DNA of 64,000 nt from Adiantum capillus-veneris (Eukaryota > Streptophyta > Polypodiopsida > Polypodiales > Pteridaceae), in contig CM043959.1 of assembly GCA_014529385.2 (NCBI GenBank), forward strand, positions 87,792,529 through 87,856,528. Direction: 5' to 3'. A model generated the notes under the pieces. It had not been told where the DNA came from. It made no database searches and saw only the letters and a program-made list of their open reading frames with translations. How positions within the stretch are numbered: position 1 is the first letter of the stretch; each line of letters starts with the position of its first letter. Below are positions 33,769-45,314 of this stretch, piece by piece. A program made the position numbers and the translations under genes.

Positions 33769-33827
33769 AAGGTTTGCTCGTAGCTAAATTATCTCAAGGA
33801 AAGGATTCCTTGAATTGAGTGGGAGTT

Positions 33828-36800
33828 ATGGCGGAGGAAGGGAAGCTCAAGATTGAGAAGTTCAACGGCAAAAACTACCAACATTGGAAGATGCAGATTG
33901 AAGACTATCTCTACCAGAAGGACCTCTATTTGCCACTAGGCGGTCTTGCGAAGAAGCCCGCAACAATGGCAGATGAAGCATGGATTGTCCTTGATCGAAA
34001 GGCACTGGGAACAATCCGGTTAAGCTTGGCGTCAACGGTGGCCTTCAATGTTTCGGAGATGAAGACCACGGAGGACTTGATGAAGTCACTTGACGACTTC
34101 TACGAGAAACCATCGGCATCCAATAAGGTATTTCTTATGAAGCGCTTGTTCAATCTAAAGATGGCAAAGAATGGTTCAGTTGCAGAACACCTAAATGACT
34201 TAAACACAAACATAAGTCAACTTCAATCAGTGAAAATCCATTTCGATGACGAAGTGCGAGCTCTCCTTATACTATCATCTCTACCGGATAGTTGGGACAG
34301 CCTTGTGATGGCTGTAAGTAATTCTATCTCTGGCACAAATACTCTTAAGTTTGATGATGTTGTGCGTGTTCTCCTAAGCAAGGAAATGCGAAGGAGAAGC
34401 ACAGGAGAATCATCAAGTGCTGCACTATCAGTGGAAACAAGAGGAAGGCTTAAGGAGAGGTTCAAAAACCAAAAGGGTCGTGATCGCTCAAGGCGGAGCA
34501 AGTCACGCACAAAGTCAGTTCTTGAATGTTGGAACTGCGGCAAGAAGGGCCACGTCAAGAAGGATTGCTGGTCTAAGAAGAAGAAGGAGACAGAGTCTCA
34601 AGACAACAAGCCAACATCGGAGGCCAATGTGGCAGGTAAAGTAGAGCAAGATGCTCTAATTCTCTCATTAGACAATGTGTCTAATTCCTGGATAGTAGAT
34701 TCCGGGGCTTCATTCCATGCGACACCACACAAGCAACATTTCCAAGACTACACCAAAGGTAATTTTGGGTATGTATACTTGGGAGATGATGAAGCTTGTG
34801 AGATTGTCGGCAAAGGTACAGTTTCTGTCAAAACTGCTAACGGAAATGAATGGAAGCTTAAAGATGTTAGGCATGTTCCTTCTCTTCGCAAAAATTTGAT
34901 CTCTACAGGACAATTGGACGATGAAGGTCACAACATTGCATTCGGAAAAAAACGGTGGAAGATCTCGAAGGGATCTTTGGTGGTTGCCAAGGGTGAAAAA
35001 GTCGGTACACTTTACTTGTGTACTGTTAGCACGCAACCTTCAGCTTGTGCAGCAACTACAGAAGTTGACAGTGCGGTGTGGCACTACCGACTTGGGCATA
35101 TGAGTGCCAAAGGAATGCAAATCCTTTAAACAAAGAAGCTTCTACCAGGTTTGAAAGAAGTGGACTTAGAGTTCTGTGAAGATTGTGTTTATGGTAAACA
35201 AAGGAGGGTAAAATTTCAAAAATCAAGAAATGAAAGAAAAAATAAAAAACTTGAGTTAGTTCATTCTGATGTTTGGGGTCCTGCAAGTACACCATCACTT
35301 GGTGGCTCATTGTACTATGTAACATTCATAGACGATGCGACTAGAAAAACATGGGTTTATGTCATAAAGAATAAATCCGATGTATTTTCCATATTTCAAA
35401 GGTGGAAAGCCTTTGTGGAGAATGAAACAGGTACCAAGGTTAAATGCCTCAGATCCGACAATGGAGGCGAATATTGCAGCCAAGCTTTTGAAAGCTTTTG
35501 TGCTAGCAATGGCATTCGGAGGCAAAGGACAACCCCAAGGACACCTCAACAAAATGGGATTTCGGAAAGGATGAACAGGACAATCATGGAACGAGCACGA
35601 AGCATGCGGCTACATGCAGGCCTACCGCTTGATCTTTGGGCGGAAGCTGTAAGTACGTCTGTGTACTTAATCAATCGGTCACCCTCAACGGCATTGGATG
35701 GGGGAGTTCCAGAAGAGGCATGGACAGGTAAACCAGTGAATTATGCATTTCTCAAAGTGTTTGGGTGTGAGGCTTTCATGCACATAGATAGAAGCCTAAG
35801 ATTAAAGTTAGATGCAAAGTCCAAAAGGTGTTTCTTCATTGGCTATGGAGAAGGAGACTTTGGGTATCGCCTATGGAATCCTGAAGATGGTAAAATCTTA
35901 AGGAGTAGGGATGTAATTTTTAACGAACAAAATATGTACAAAGATTACTTGGAAAGAAAACAAACAAAAGAAACAGGTGATGAGTACATGGAGCTTGAGG
36001 ACGGTGAAGACTCAAGGACTGCAAACGGTGACAATGTGCAACAACGTCAACCAAATGAGGAGCCTCAACCTATTCCCCGAAGATCTACAAGAGCAAGTAG
36101 ACCTCCAGAAAGGTTTGTTCCTTCCTTCAACCATCTCTTGATCTCAGATTCTGGAGAGCCGGAATCATATGAAGAAGCTATGCAACATGAATCCAAAGAA
36201 GAATGGACGAAGAGCATGCAAGTGGAGATGGACTCACTACATCGCAACCAAACATGGGAGTTGGTTGAGTTGCCTAAAGGTAAGCGGGCACTTCAAAACA
36301 AATGGGTGTACAAGATAAAGGAAGAAGAAGGTGGGAAGAACGGGTACAAGTCTAGGCTTGTGGTAAAAGGTTTTTCTCAAAAGAAAGGTATTGACTTCAA
36401 TGAAATATTTTCTCCTGTTGTAAAAATGAACTCAATTAGGCTTGTCTTAAGCCTTGTGGCTGCTCATGATCTAAGTCTCGAGCAAATGGATGTAAATACG
36501 GCATTCCCTCACGGTGACTTAGAGGAGGAAATCTACATGTTTCAACCAAAGGGGTATGAAGTAAAAGGTAAGGAGAAAATGGTTTGCAGATTAAAGAAGA
36601 GCTTGTACGGTTTAAAGCAAGCATCAAGACAATGGTACTTGAAGTTTGATCGATGGATGTTGGATCATGGATTCACAAGATACAACTCGGATCACTGCGT
36701 CTACACGGAGAATTTGGGAGATGGGAAATTCATCATCCTAATGTTGTATGTTGATGACATGTTGATTGCAAGTGCTAACATGCAGGACATCAAAGACCTA

Positions 36801-37709
36801 AAAGAGGAGCTGTCCAAATCTTTTTCAATGAAAGATTTAGGTGCTGCAAAGAGGATACTTGGTATGAAAATATCAAGGGATAGGACGAAGAAGACAATAA
36901 AGCTATCTCAAGAAGATTACATCAAGAAGGTACTAGAAAGGTTTGCAATGCAAAATGCAAAACTAGTTTCTACACCTTTGGCTGGTCATTTTAAACTAAC
37001 GAAGGATATGTGTCCAAAGACACAAGATGAGATAGCCTATATGTCTAAAGTTCCATATGCTGCAGCGGTAGGTTCTCTAATGTATGCTATGGTCTGGACA
37101 AGGCCAGACATTGCACATGCAGTGGGAGTTGTGAGTAGGTTCATGGACAACCCAGGTAAAGAGCATTGGCAAGTTGTGAAGTGGATACTTAGGTATCTAA
37201 AAGGGACAACAACAAATGCTTTGTATTTTGGAGGAACTGATTTTTTTCTAGAAGGGTATGCTGATGCAGATACGGCAGGTGACAAAGATACTCGAAGGAG
37301 CACTACTGGCTATGTGTTCATGGTTGGAGGCACAGCAGTAAGCTGGGCTTCAAAGCTGCAGAAAGTGGTTTCACTTTCTACCACAGAAGCAGAGTATGTA
37401 GCAATGACGGAGGCAAGCAAAGAAATTCTGTGGCTTCACAGATTCTTAGAAGAGCTTGGATTCAAACAAGACAATTGTGTCTTGTACAGTGATAGCCAAA
37501 GCGCTATCCATCTTGCGAAGAACTCAGCCTTTCATTCAAGGACAAAGCACATTGAGGTGAGATATCACTTCATACGCACTCTTTTGGAAGAGGGACAACT
37601 AAAGCTAGGAAAGGTGCATACAAGTGAAAATCCTGCAGACATGTTTACAAAGGTGGTCAACAAGGAGAAGTTGAGCTTTTGCTCATCTTCAATCAGCATT
37701 CAAGGATAA
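33828..37709 (+). pseudogene. gag-pol polyprotein of F, one nonsense codon
   Basis: From ATG 33828 (MAEEGKLKIEKFNG) to TAA 37707-37709 is one frame of 1,294 codons, interrupted only by TAA at 35127-35129. An in-frame GTG three codons earlier is not needed. Order: gag (residues 1-230), zinc knuckle CWNCGKKGHVKKDC (234-247), protease WIVDSGASFHATP (Asp about 291), integrase HHCC (HYRLGH near 35082, CEDC near 35175), catalytic HSDVWGP, RSDNGGEY and QQNGISERMNR, RT with NKWVYK, VNTAFPHGDL, LYGLKQASRQWY and LYVDDMLIA (near 36750), then RNase H with TTEAEYVA, YSDSQSA and RTKHIEVRYHF. The stop lies inside the integrase zinc finger, between its His and Cys pairs. The length is close to the roughly 1,300 residues usual for Tnt1. 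All other catalytic residues are present. Confidence 0.93.
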
Positions 37710-37757
37710 GAAGCCAGAATGGAAAGCAGTCACAGGTTTGGTTTGGAGATCAGTCTC

Positions 37758-37769
37758 CAAGTGGGAGAT
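37758..37769 (+). other. Polypurine tract of F
   Basis: CAAGTGGGAGAT lies directly before the 3' LTR. Confidence 0.85.
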
Positions 37770-38621
37770 TGTTAAGTATGGAGCCTGATTTACCCTTGTA
37801 ATTTTCTGTGGTAAAAGCGCACATTTGTAAGGCCCCCATTATGAGGAGAAGCCATCGTGCGTGAAGGAAAATCACTCACCGAAAACCAAAATTTTCACGG
37901 ACAAGAATCAAGGGCAACTTTAAAGGCCCCTGGGGCGGAGGCCCCCGGGGCGGAGGCCCCCGAGACTTTTTTTTCGTCGGAATATTCCTTTTCGCCGGAA
38001 TATTATGGCCGGACGGCGGTCGGAAAGTGGTCGGAAAACAACCGGTCGGTTGGCCGGTGGCCGGTAGTCAATGGCCAATGGCCGGTGGTTGGAAGTCAAT
38101 GGTCGGTGGCCGGTGGTCGGAAGTCAATGGCCGGTGGCCGGTGGCCAAATTCAATGGCCGGTGGCCGAATTCAAAAGCGGACTTGTCTTCTCAAGGGCGG
38201 CCACACATGGGCGGATTGAAGGGTCCGATTTGGACTTATTCGCACAAGGGCGGCTACACATGGCTGTCTCTCATAAGAGAGGGCAACCCTTTTGGCCTAT
38301 AAAAGGAGGCCATTTCTACACACATTTCATAGTGTGTGAAGTTGATGCAACAAGGTGAGTGTGAGGTGGTGAGAGTGAAGCAAGGCGGGAGCTCCATTAA
38401 GGGTATAATCCCTTTGTAAACTACTTTTTGTTTTGAAGTACTAAAGCCATTGAGTGGCTGCTTTCCCGTGGACGTAGCCCACATTGGGTGAACCACGTAT
38501 ATCGTGTGTACTCTCTCTCTCTCTCTCTCTCTCTACTCTATAATCTCGTGTATGTAAATCTGTCTCTCTCCATTAAGTAATCTACTCAATTATCTATTTA
38601 GCTACATCTTATTTCCTAACA
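37770..38621 (+). repeat. 3' LTR of F
   Basis: Same ends as 32995-33754 but 92 bp longer. The extra length is an added GGGGCGGAGGCCCCC unit (near 37930-37965), a duplicated CGGAATATT word (near 37978-38007) and additional GGCCGGTGG/GGAAGTCAATGG units (38040-38160). Confidence 0.95.
38298..38305 (+). promoter_or_regulatory. TATA box in 3' LTR of F
   Basis: TATAAAAG at the position equivalent to 33437. If active it could drive read-out transcription into the RT part of A6. Confidence 0.65.
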
Positions 38622-38626
38622 CTTTA

Positions 38627-40060
38627 TGTGATTTGCCTCCTGGCAAAAAGGCCATTGGTACGAAGTGGGTTTACAAGTTGAAATGCAAGCCGGATGGTGA
38701 GATCGATCGCCATGAGGCTCGACTTGTTGCAAAGGGTTATACACAGCAAAAAGGCATAGATTATGAAGAGACTTTTGCTCCCACTTGTCGTATGACTACT
38801 GTGAATTTTCTATGTGCATTGGCATCTCATTTTGGTTGGGATGTACATCAATCAGACATTGTTACTGCTTTCTTGAATGGTGACATATTTGAGGAAGTTT
38901 ATGTAACGCAGCCTCGCGGTTTTGTCATAAAAGGACAAGAGGACAAAGTGTGCAGATGTAAGAAGGATTTGTATGGGTTGAAGCAATCTCCTCGTGCTTG
39001 GTATGAGAAATCTGACACTCATTTGGTCAAACGAGGCTTTCGTAACAATCCAACAGAAAGCACATTGTATGTAAAGCGTGAGGGTGATGTACTTCTCATT
39101 GTGGTTCTTTATGTCGATGATTTGATGATCACTCGACCAAATGAGAGACATATTGCTGAATTTAAGGCTGATTTGAATGATACTTTCAAGATGAAAGATT
39201 TGTTGCATCATTACTTGGGTATACAGTTTAAGCAGTGTGATGGTGGTATTGCCTTGTGTCAGAAAAGTTACATAGAGACATTGCTATGTAAGTTTGGACT
39301 TGAGGATTGCAAACCTATTGCCACTCCCATGGAAACAGGTTTGAAGTTGAGTCTACATGATGCTGGCGATCCTGCTGATGTCACTCTTTACCAAACTGCT
39401 GTTGGCTGCCTCATTTATGTATGCGACACGAGGCCAGATATTCAGTTTGCAGTCTCACAGGTCAACAGATTTATGCATAGCCCAGGGTCTAAGCATTGGC
39501 AGGTTGTCAAGATGATTTTTCGCTACTTTAGTGGCACTTTACATCTTGGATTGTTTTATCCCAAGGGGGGATCATTGCCGCTAGATTTACATGCTTTTTC
39601 GGACTCAGATTGGACTGGTTGTTTTGACACGCGAGTGTCCACAAGTGGTTTTTGTTTCATGCTTGGTAGTTCATGTATATCATGGTTGAGCAAGAAGCAA
39701 CCTACTGTGGCCACTTCAAGTTGTGAGGCTAAGTACAGGGCAGTCTTCGCAGCTACGGTTGAGTGTGTATGGCTCAGACGCCTTATGGCTGATTTGGATG
39801 TTGGACAAGACACTACCAACACTATCTACACCGACAGTCAGAGCGCATTGGCAGTTGCGAGGAACCTAGTTTTTCATGCTCGCACAAAGCACATTGAGGT
39901 GCATTACCACGATGTCAAGGAGAGGCTCTCATCAAGAGAGATCAGCTTGGCTTATGTGCCAACACATGACAACCTTGCAGATCTTTTCACAAAGGCATTG
40001 TCTCGTGAGAAGCTTGAAGCTTTCTGCAAAGCTTTGGGCTTATTCCCCTTTGTGGATTGA
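38627..40060 (+). pseudogene. RT-RNase H of A6, after F
   Basis: The frame is open for about 475 codons from the insertion point to TGA 40058-40060. RT shows GTKWVYKLKCKPDGE, RLVAKGYTQQKGIDYEE, HQSDIVTAFLNGDI, LYGLKQSPRAWY and the catalytic VVLYVDDLMI (near 39110). Two codons of the KDLGLLHHY region are lost (KDLLHHY). RNase H has AFSDSDW, SSCEAKYRA, YTDSQSALA, RTKHIEVHYH and NLADLFTKALS, so the Asp/Glu/Asp set is present. It is a domain-complete fragment but is separated from the upstream gene by F. Confidence 0.9.
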
Positions 40061-40145
40061 TCATGTCCTTAGGGCATGGCACTTCCCTTTACTCATGTGC
40101 CATCATGTGCCAGCTCTCGTTCACCGCATCACTTCAGGGGGGATT

Positions 40146-40372
40146 TGTTACCATATACATGTGGTAGTGATGTGTGTAAACACGCTAGGACCGTCGGGGC
40201 ATTTTTTCCCTCTTTAGGAGGTTCTTTCCCCCGTGCATTGTATATACGCCCATCACTCTAGGGCTATCTATCTTTCCATTGCACACTATATAACACACTC
40301 TTTATTGTGTGCCTTGAGCTTCCTTGGTCTTCTCCAAGCTGTGTGCGTTTCTCTGCAACCCTAATTCCAACA
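40146..40372 (+). repeat. 3' LTR of A6
   Basis: TGTTACCATATACATG to CTAATTCCAACA, preceded by CAGGGGGGATT. Confidence 0.92.
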
Positions 40373-40752
40373 AAACAGTGCTTCAAAGTGAATGAAATAT
40401 TGCAGAGGACTCACAATGCACTGGAACCAAGAGCATGGTCCATCATCAAGTCACTGACCCAAAGAAGGTCAGTTCCCGCAAAGGCAAGCAACACCAAAAT
40501 CCATCATCACAGACAAAAGTAGTAGCAAAGAGGAGAATGTGCAACAAATGCAAGATTGTCTCAACAATTATGGCCCATCTCCATCTCAAACAAAACACAA
40601 CATATATGAATCACTCAAGGAAGGGGGGAGCGCCATCAACCACAATGTGATTTCAACGGTAAAGACTAGCCCCAAAGATAACTTGAAGACAACCCTAATG
40701 ACCAGATTGCACATGGTCATGTCAATGGATGACATGAGCTATTAAGGGGGAA
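40373..40752 (+). other. 3' untranslated part of element E
   Basis: Short overlapping frames (up to 71 codons) with no recognisable domain, ending in the purine tract AAGGGGGAA at 40744-40752. Confidence 0.4.
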
Positions 40753-41059
40753 TGTTGGCGGATAAGTATAAGAGCATCCACCTATAGCCGGACACAACAT
40801 TTATACTTTGTTATTTTTTTGAGCTAGTGTAGCTACATCGGGTATAAATCCTGGTTTTAGAGTAGTAGGTTGATTTCGTGAGTTGTAATTATGTCATGAT
40901 ATTTATAAAGGCCCATGTGAGCCGGCTATTGGCTGTTTTAAAAGCCTAGGTATAAAAGTCAATAACCTTAATGTGAAAGGAGGCTTTTTTTTTTAAAGAA
41001 AAAGGAGCTCTGTTGTATGAACGCTCAAGCAATTTCTCAGCTCCGATTTGTAATCAACA
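40753..41059 (+). repeat. Candidate 3' LTR of element E
   Basis: TGTTGGCGGATAAG to TTTGTAATCAACA, about 307 bp, with TG...CA ends, a preceding purine tract and a TATA box at 40951-40958 (TATAAAAG). There is no partner LTR in the window, so the right boundary is uncertain. Confidence 0.5.
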
Positions 41060-41459
41060 TAACTAATGATTGGGTAATCTATTTTTTATTCCAAAAATTG
41101 CATTGTGTTTCTCTTTCTTTGCTCTTTCAAACAAGTGTAAGCATTGTCAGTTCTGTTATGGTTTGCAACTACACATTAGTGAGTTTAAAATTCAAATTTA
41201 AATGCTTAAATCGTTGTTTTTTGACATTTTGACCATAGGAGAGTGTTCCTAGACCATAGGGCAACCTTTTTGGATAGTGCCAGTGTAGTTCTCATGACTT
41301 GGGTCATGATGGGTTGCGATCCATGTACTTTGTCAGAATGCGACCAGACTTTGTAGACTTGTCCCTTTAGGCCTAGTGAAGCTTCCCTTACAGGTTCGTG
41401 ACAATCTGAGTCCATTTCATCGACAAAACAACATGATTACCTAGAGCGGTGAGAAGAAG
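41060..41459 (+). other. Unassigned sequence
   Basis: AT-rich, with no recognised content apart from short frames. The right part may belong to the copia remnant that follows. Confidence 0.35.
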
Positions 41460-41790
41460 TTAGATTAAACTGACACGGGGATATAACTAAAACGTTACAA
41501 GACTTTCATTCCCTTTTGACTTATATGTCCTAACCGGCTATGCCACAACTCTGTAGACGATAGCTTGGCTATTCTCTTTCACAGAATATACATAAAGTGA
41601 GTACAATGAGCCAGATTTTTGGCCTTTTGGCATGACCAGATTTCCCTTCTTGATAATCCAAGAACCATGAGCAAATATGGTAGTGTAATCCAAATCATCC
41701 AGTTGTCCCAACTGACATCAAACTCATTGTCAATTTGGGTACATGTCTGACATTATATAGCATAAACCCAATGCAATTACGCATAGAAAA
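41460..41790 (-). pseudogene. Copia post-protease remnant
   Basis: The minus strand reads NVRHVPKLTMSLMSVGTTG (near 41765-41710) and then a GSW-I--G-L-x-RGKK-like stretch (SWFLDYQEGKSGHAKR). This is the segment between protease and integrase in copia pol. It probably belongs to the same minus-strand element as the gag at 42096-42790, since gag lies upstream in that orientation. Confidence 0.6.
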
Positions 41791-41792
41791 CT

Positions 41793-41940
41793 GATGTAAG
41801 GTGGTGAGAGTGAAGCAAGGCGGGAGCTCCAAAAGGGTTTAATCCCTTTGTAACTTACTTCTTGTTTGAATTACTAAAGCCATTGAGTGGCTGCTTTCCC
41901 GTGCACGTAGCCCAGATTGGGTGAACCACGTATATCGTGT

Positions 41941-42011
<71 letters not shown>

Positions 42012-42095
42012 TATAATCTCTCATATGTGAAAATTACCTCTCTCCATTAAGTAATATACTCAATTATCTACTTATCTACGTCCTATTTCCTAACA
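41793..42095 (+). repeat. Fragment of an F-family LTR
   Basis: It matches the last 260-270 bp of the F LTRs (GTGGTGAGAGTGAAGCAAGGCGGGAGC to TTTCCTAACA) with a much longer CT tract (41943-42007, about 65 bp against about 20). The LTR start is missing. The end at 42095 abuts gag of a family B relative. Confidence 0.85.
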
Positions 42096-42790
42096 CAATG
42101 CACCATCAACACTACTAAAATCTAGCTTGCCATTGGGTGCAGAATTGCTTATGGTTGTGTTGAAAGTATCCCATGACGATGGTAGCGAACATAGCAAGAA
42201 AATGGCCTACATTTCATCATCAAAATTGAAACCTTTTGAAGTAAGCTATGAAAACACATTGTTGAACTTGTTCAAGTGAGAACTAACATTACTGCCTTCT
42301 TTCATATTCATGCACATCAATTTCTTCATCAAGAAAACCTTGTTCAAGGCGTTGTTGCCATCCCAAGCCTGACATAGAGCATCCCACAAATCTTTGGCAT
42401 TGGTCTTATCCATTATGGTAAAGTAAATGGATTCACCAAGGTGCAGGCAAATGGTCGTCATAGCATGCTCATTCAAGTCATCCCACTCATCATTAGTGTA
42501 GGCATTCTCTCTTCTTTCATGCAAGGGTGTGATCAAGACTTTGTTGATCAAAACATCTTGCATACGCTGCCGCCAAAGGACAAAGTTTGAGCCATCAAAC
42601 TTTTTGATGTAGTACTCTTCTCTTTTGGAAGCACTACTAATAGCCATGATTAAGAGAATGTAGCCATAAAACTTTATGGCGAATTGCTGAGACAATTTTA
42701 GGAGAGTTTTCCCTAGGATAAGAGCAAAAACTCAACCAAAATTTAGTACAATCACTATGTAAGAACAGTTAGAAGTGCCAAGAACGCATA
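42096..42790 (-). pseudogene. Family B gag with part of its leader
   Basis: The minus-strand frame from 42695 to 42246 is open (SSASKREEYYIKKFDGSNFV, WRQRMQDVLINKVLI, YTNDEWDDLNEHAM, FLMKKLMCMNMKEGSNV). It is closely similar to the gag of element B at 59287. The start codon is the ATG at 42645 (MAISSAS). Beyond 42246 similarity continues with an in-frame TAG to 42096, where the F-family LTR fragment begins. Bases 42720-42790 match the element B leader. Confidence 0.85.
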
Positions 42791-44033
42791 AAATGAAACA
42801 AAATTTGGCAAAATCTCCTTTGCCAGAAAAACATTGTGTACCCAATGTAAATAGAATTCAATGTACTCAAGTAGACACCTAAGAGGAAGATCCTTCCATT
42901 AGCTCTATGATATGAAGAGAGGGGAATATCCACAGCAAATATCAAATTAGCATCAACCAAAAGATTTTCCACCCAATTTTTCTTAATTATCAAACACGTT
43001 CCTCACCCTCTCATACTTTCTTTCTTTTCAGACAAGTGTGAAGACATCACAAGGCTAAGTGAGGGATAGAATTCCCTTACCTTTATATAGGAAGGGGACA
43101 GAAATCCAAGACAATATTCCATCTTCCAATTCTCTTATGTAGCATGCTAGGTGATAGGAGTAATCCATTCCATTTCACAAGGTACCTGCAGGTAGACATA
43201 GATAGCAATAGCCATGGACAGACAAAGGACTTTTTGTGATGCAATCAAATAGAGCAAAGAGACTCATGTGTACATACCAATATCAATGTAGATGTTGTGA
43301 AGATCCAATTGCTTTTAAAGCCTAAGGGACCCTTTGTAGAGGAGAAAGTTGTAAGTGATCCGTACAAGAGTCCCCATCAGCAACTACAGAGGGGAAAGAT
43401 TACGCAAGCGAGTGCCAATGGAAGGATAAGGGAGGAGGGATCTCCTAGATTCAAATAAGAACGTTGCTCTACTATAGTTTGAGGCAGAGGGGAGAAATTG
43501 AATGTGGTAGCTTGATGAGAGTGATAGAAAATGGGACGAATGAGGAGAAGCCTGAGCAAGGCACCGTGTCAAAGAATGTAATAATCACTACCATCCTAAA
43601 CCCAAAGAAAGTTAGGTGAGATAGTTTTTAGAGGTAGTTCCTACCACAAGCCAACATATCCTCTACACGTTTAGAGAGATTTGATGCCTAGAGTAGGGGC
43701 ACATCCCACCCAATCCAAAGAAACACAAAAATATCCCATAGGAACTCTACAAAGTTATGGAACAAACCATCAAAAAAAGCATAGCATCAAGCTTAGAGAC
43801 ATCACCCTTTGAAAAAAACTCAATCAAATCTATTAAAATTTGGCATCAATAACCTGCTAGGCATGGGAGTATGCATGAGATGACTTTGTAGCTAGATTAG
43901 CAGGTAGAAGAAGCTTCTTAAGAGAGCACAACAAGTAACCCAAGTCTATGTGTGTGAGTGTCAAAACTTCAAGTTGATCCAAGCCAAAGGTAGAAAAAAG
44001 ATTATTATTGAGCTATGGGCACTATTAGTAGCA

Positions 44034-44088
<55 letters not shown>

Positions 44089-45309
44089 CGAGTGAAAATT
44101 GAGGTCCCACAGGTCAGAAAACCAAAGAACAATTAAAGAATTGTAGATTCAACTCAAGGGCAAGCTTGTGTAGCAACTCTATTGCAACACTTCAATATTT
44201 CATTGAGGGAAGAAGTGATAAAATCACAAGGCCTGTTGCCTCTAAAGCTCCAAATTGATAAAAAGATAATCAATATCATTATCATTTTAATATGTTATAA
44301 TTTCAAGCTATTGCATCTTTTTTGTCAGTAGCCCTTGAAGAAGGGTTCTCCATTGTGACGTTAAGAACAATTGCAATTTTTTGTTGGCCTATTTTTTGCA
44401 ATGAAAATGTGGAAGCATGGCAATCACCACATACAAATGTTGTCTAATATTATATAACGGACAATATGTAATTTTCATGAAGGCCAAAATTAACTCTATT
44501 GCAAGTAGTGAAACTTTAAGCTTAGATTTTGTGGTAGAAAGCACGCCCTTGGTGCAATGACAAGTGGTCACAATCTACCCTCAACGAGTAAGGCTATTGT
44601 ATGTTTGAGTATGGCAACCAATTTCCCTTGGTCCAATCAAGAAACTCACAAATTCCTAGACACTCAATACAATTAGGAAACTCGCAAATATTGTGGCTCA
44701 CTACCTTTCACATTGTCACCACTTCTCTAGATACCTCGATACCTATAGCAAATTTGGACATACCACGCACCCCTCAATGAATGCTTGGGGTCATTCTTGT
44801 TGATGTTTGGGCTTATTGTGGAGAGGCTAATGATGGAGGCAAATAAGTAATAAATGCATTGAAAGCCAATCCCAATTCCACCGCACATAAGTTATTTGTT
44901 AGTACCACAAAAAGTTTGTATGTTATCATTGAGGGCTTCGGCTTCATGCCAATAGGGCTGCTCCTCACTATTATTCTTTTGGCTACTATAGCCACAAGGC
45001 TTGGCCCATCTCACCAGCTCTAAGATGAGTGTCCACATCCACAGGCTTTGTGCAACATGCGCTCATCTTGGCCGATGACATTGTTCCACCTCACTCTTTC
45101 CTATCTTTCCTTGGACTCAATTGAATCCAACCTCATGTGAGCTTGCATATTGTTCTCCTCCAATTTTTGGCTTGCATTGGTAAATCTTACCATTCATGGG
45201 GTACACGAACTCTCTCTGTGCAGTCAATGAGGCCACAAGATCTTTATTCAACGCCATGCAAAACCTTGATTTCAATGCACATCCAACCGAAGGGATATCA
45301 ATCAAGTTG
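42791..45309 (+). other. 2.5 kb of unassigned sequence
   Basis: No transposon or host domain is recognised. Frames are under 75 codons except at the right end, where minus-strand frames (45117-45309) are mildly heptad-like (LNKDLVASLTAQREFV). A (GT)n(GA)n microsatellite lies at 44034-44088. Confidence 0.35.
44034..44088 (+). repeat. (GT)n(GA)n microsatellite
   Basis: A short GT run followed by an interrupted GA run. Confidence 0.93.
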
Positions 45310-45314
45310 TGGCA

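Larger units (their letters stand above)
32995..38621 (+). mobile_element. Tnt1-like copia element F, young, nested in A6
   Basis: LTRs at 32995-33754 (760 bp) and 37770-38621 (852 bp), perfect target duplication CTTTA (32990-32994 and 38622-38626), primer site, polypurine tract and a nearly complete gag-pol. Outside repeats the LTRs differ at only about five positions that I can count, so this is the youngest insertion in the window. The 92-bp LTR length difference comes from tandem units in GC-rich U3. With one stop codon in gag-pol this copy is defective but close to functional. Confidence 0.96.
29566..40372 (+). mobile_element. Family A copy A6, full length, split by element F
   Basis: LTRs at 29566-29791 (226 bp) and 40146-40372 (227 bp) differ at about 13 positions (5-6 percent by eye). 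Flanks are ACACA (29561-29565) and AAACA (40373-40377), a duplication with one mismatch. Removing F and one copy of its CTTTA duplication leaves 5.2 kb with gag, protease, integrase, RT and RNase H in copia order. It is the best reference for the family in this window, although gag, the integrase and the linker contain frameshifts. Confidence 0.93.
28468..41059 (+). mobile_element. Outer degraded LTR element E (3' part), host of A6
   Basis: Sequence on either side of A6 (28468-29565 and 40373-40752) joins at the A6 target site. It leads to a purine tract (AAGGGGGAA, 40744-40752) and an LTR-like block (40753-41059). The left part carries the W-x-P ORF. No RT or integrase is visible and the 5' LTR was not found. 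I infer a decayed LTR retrotransposon; a SIRE/Maximus-like copia is one possibility because of the motif in the ORF. Confidence 0.42.

Noticed and set aside
34223-34558. Minus-strand frames inside the gag-pol of F
   Set aside because: Antisense shadows of a clear plus-strand polyprotein.
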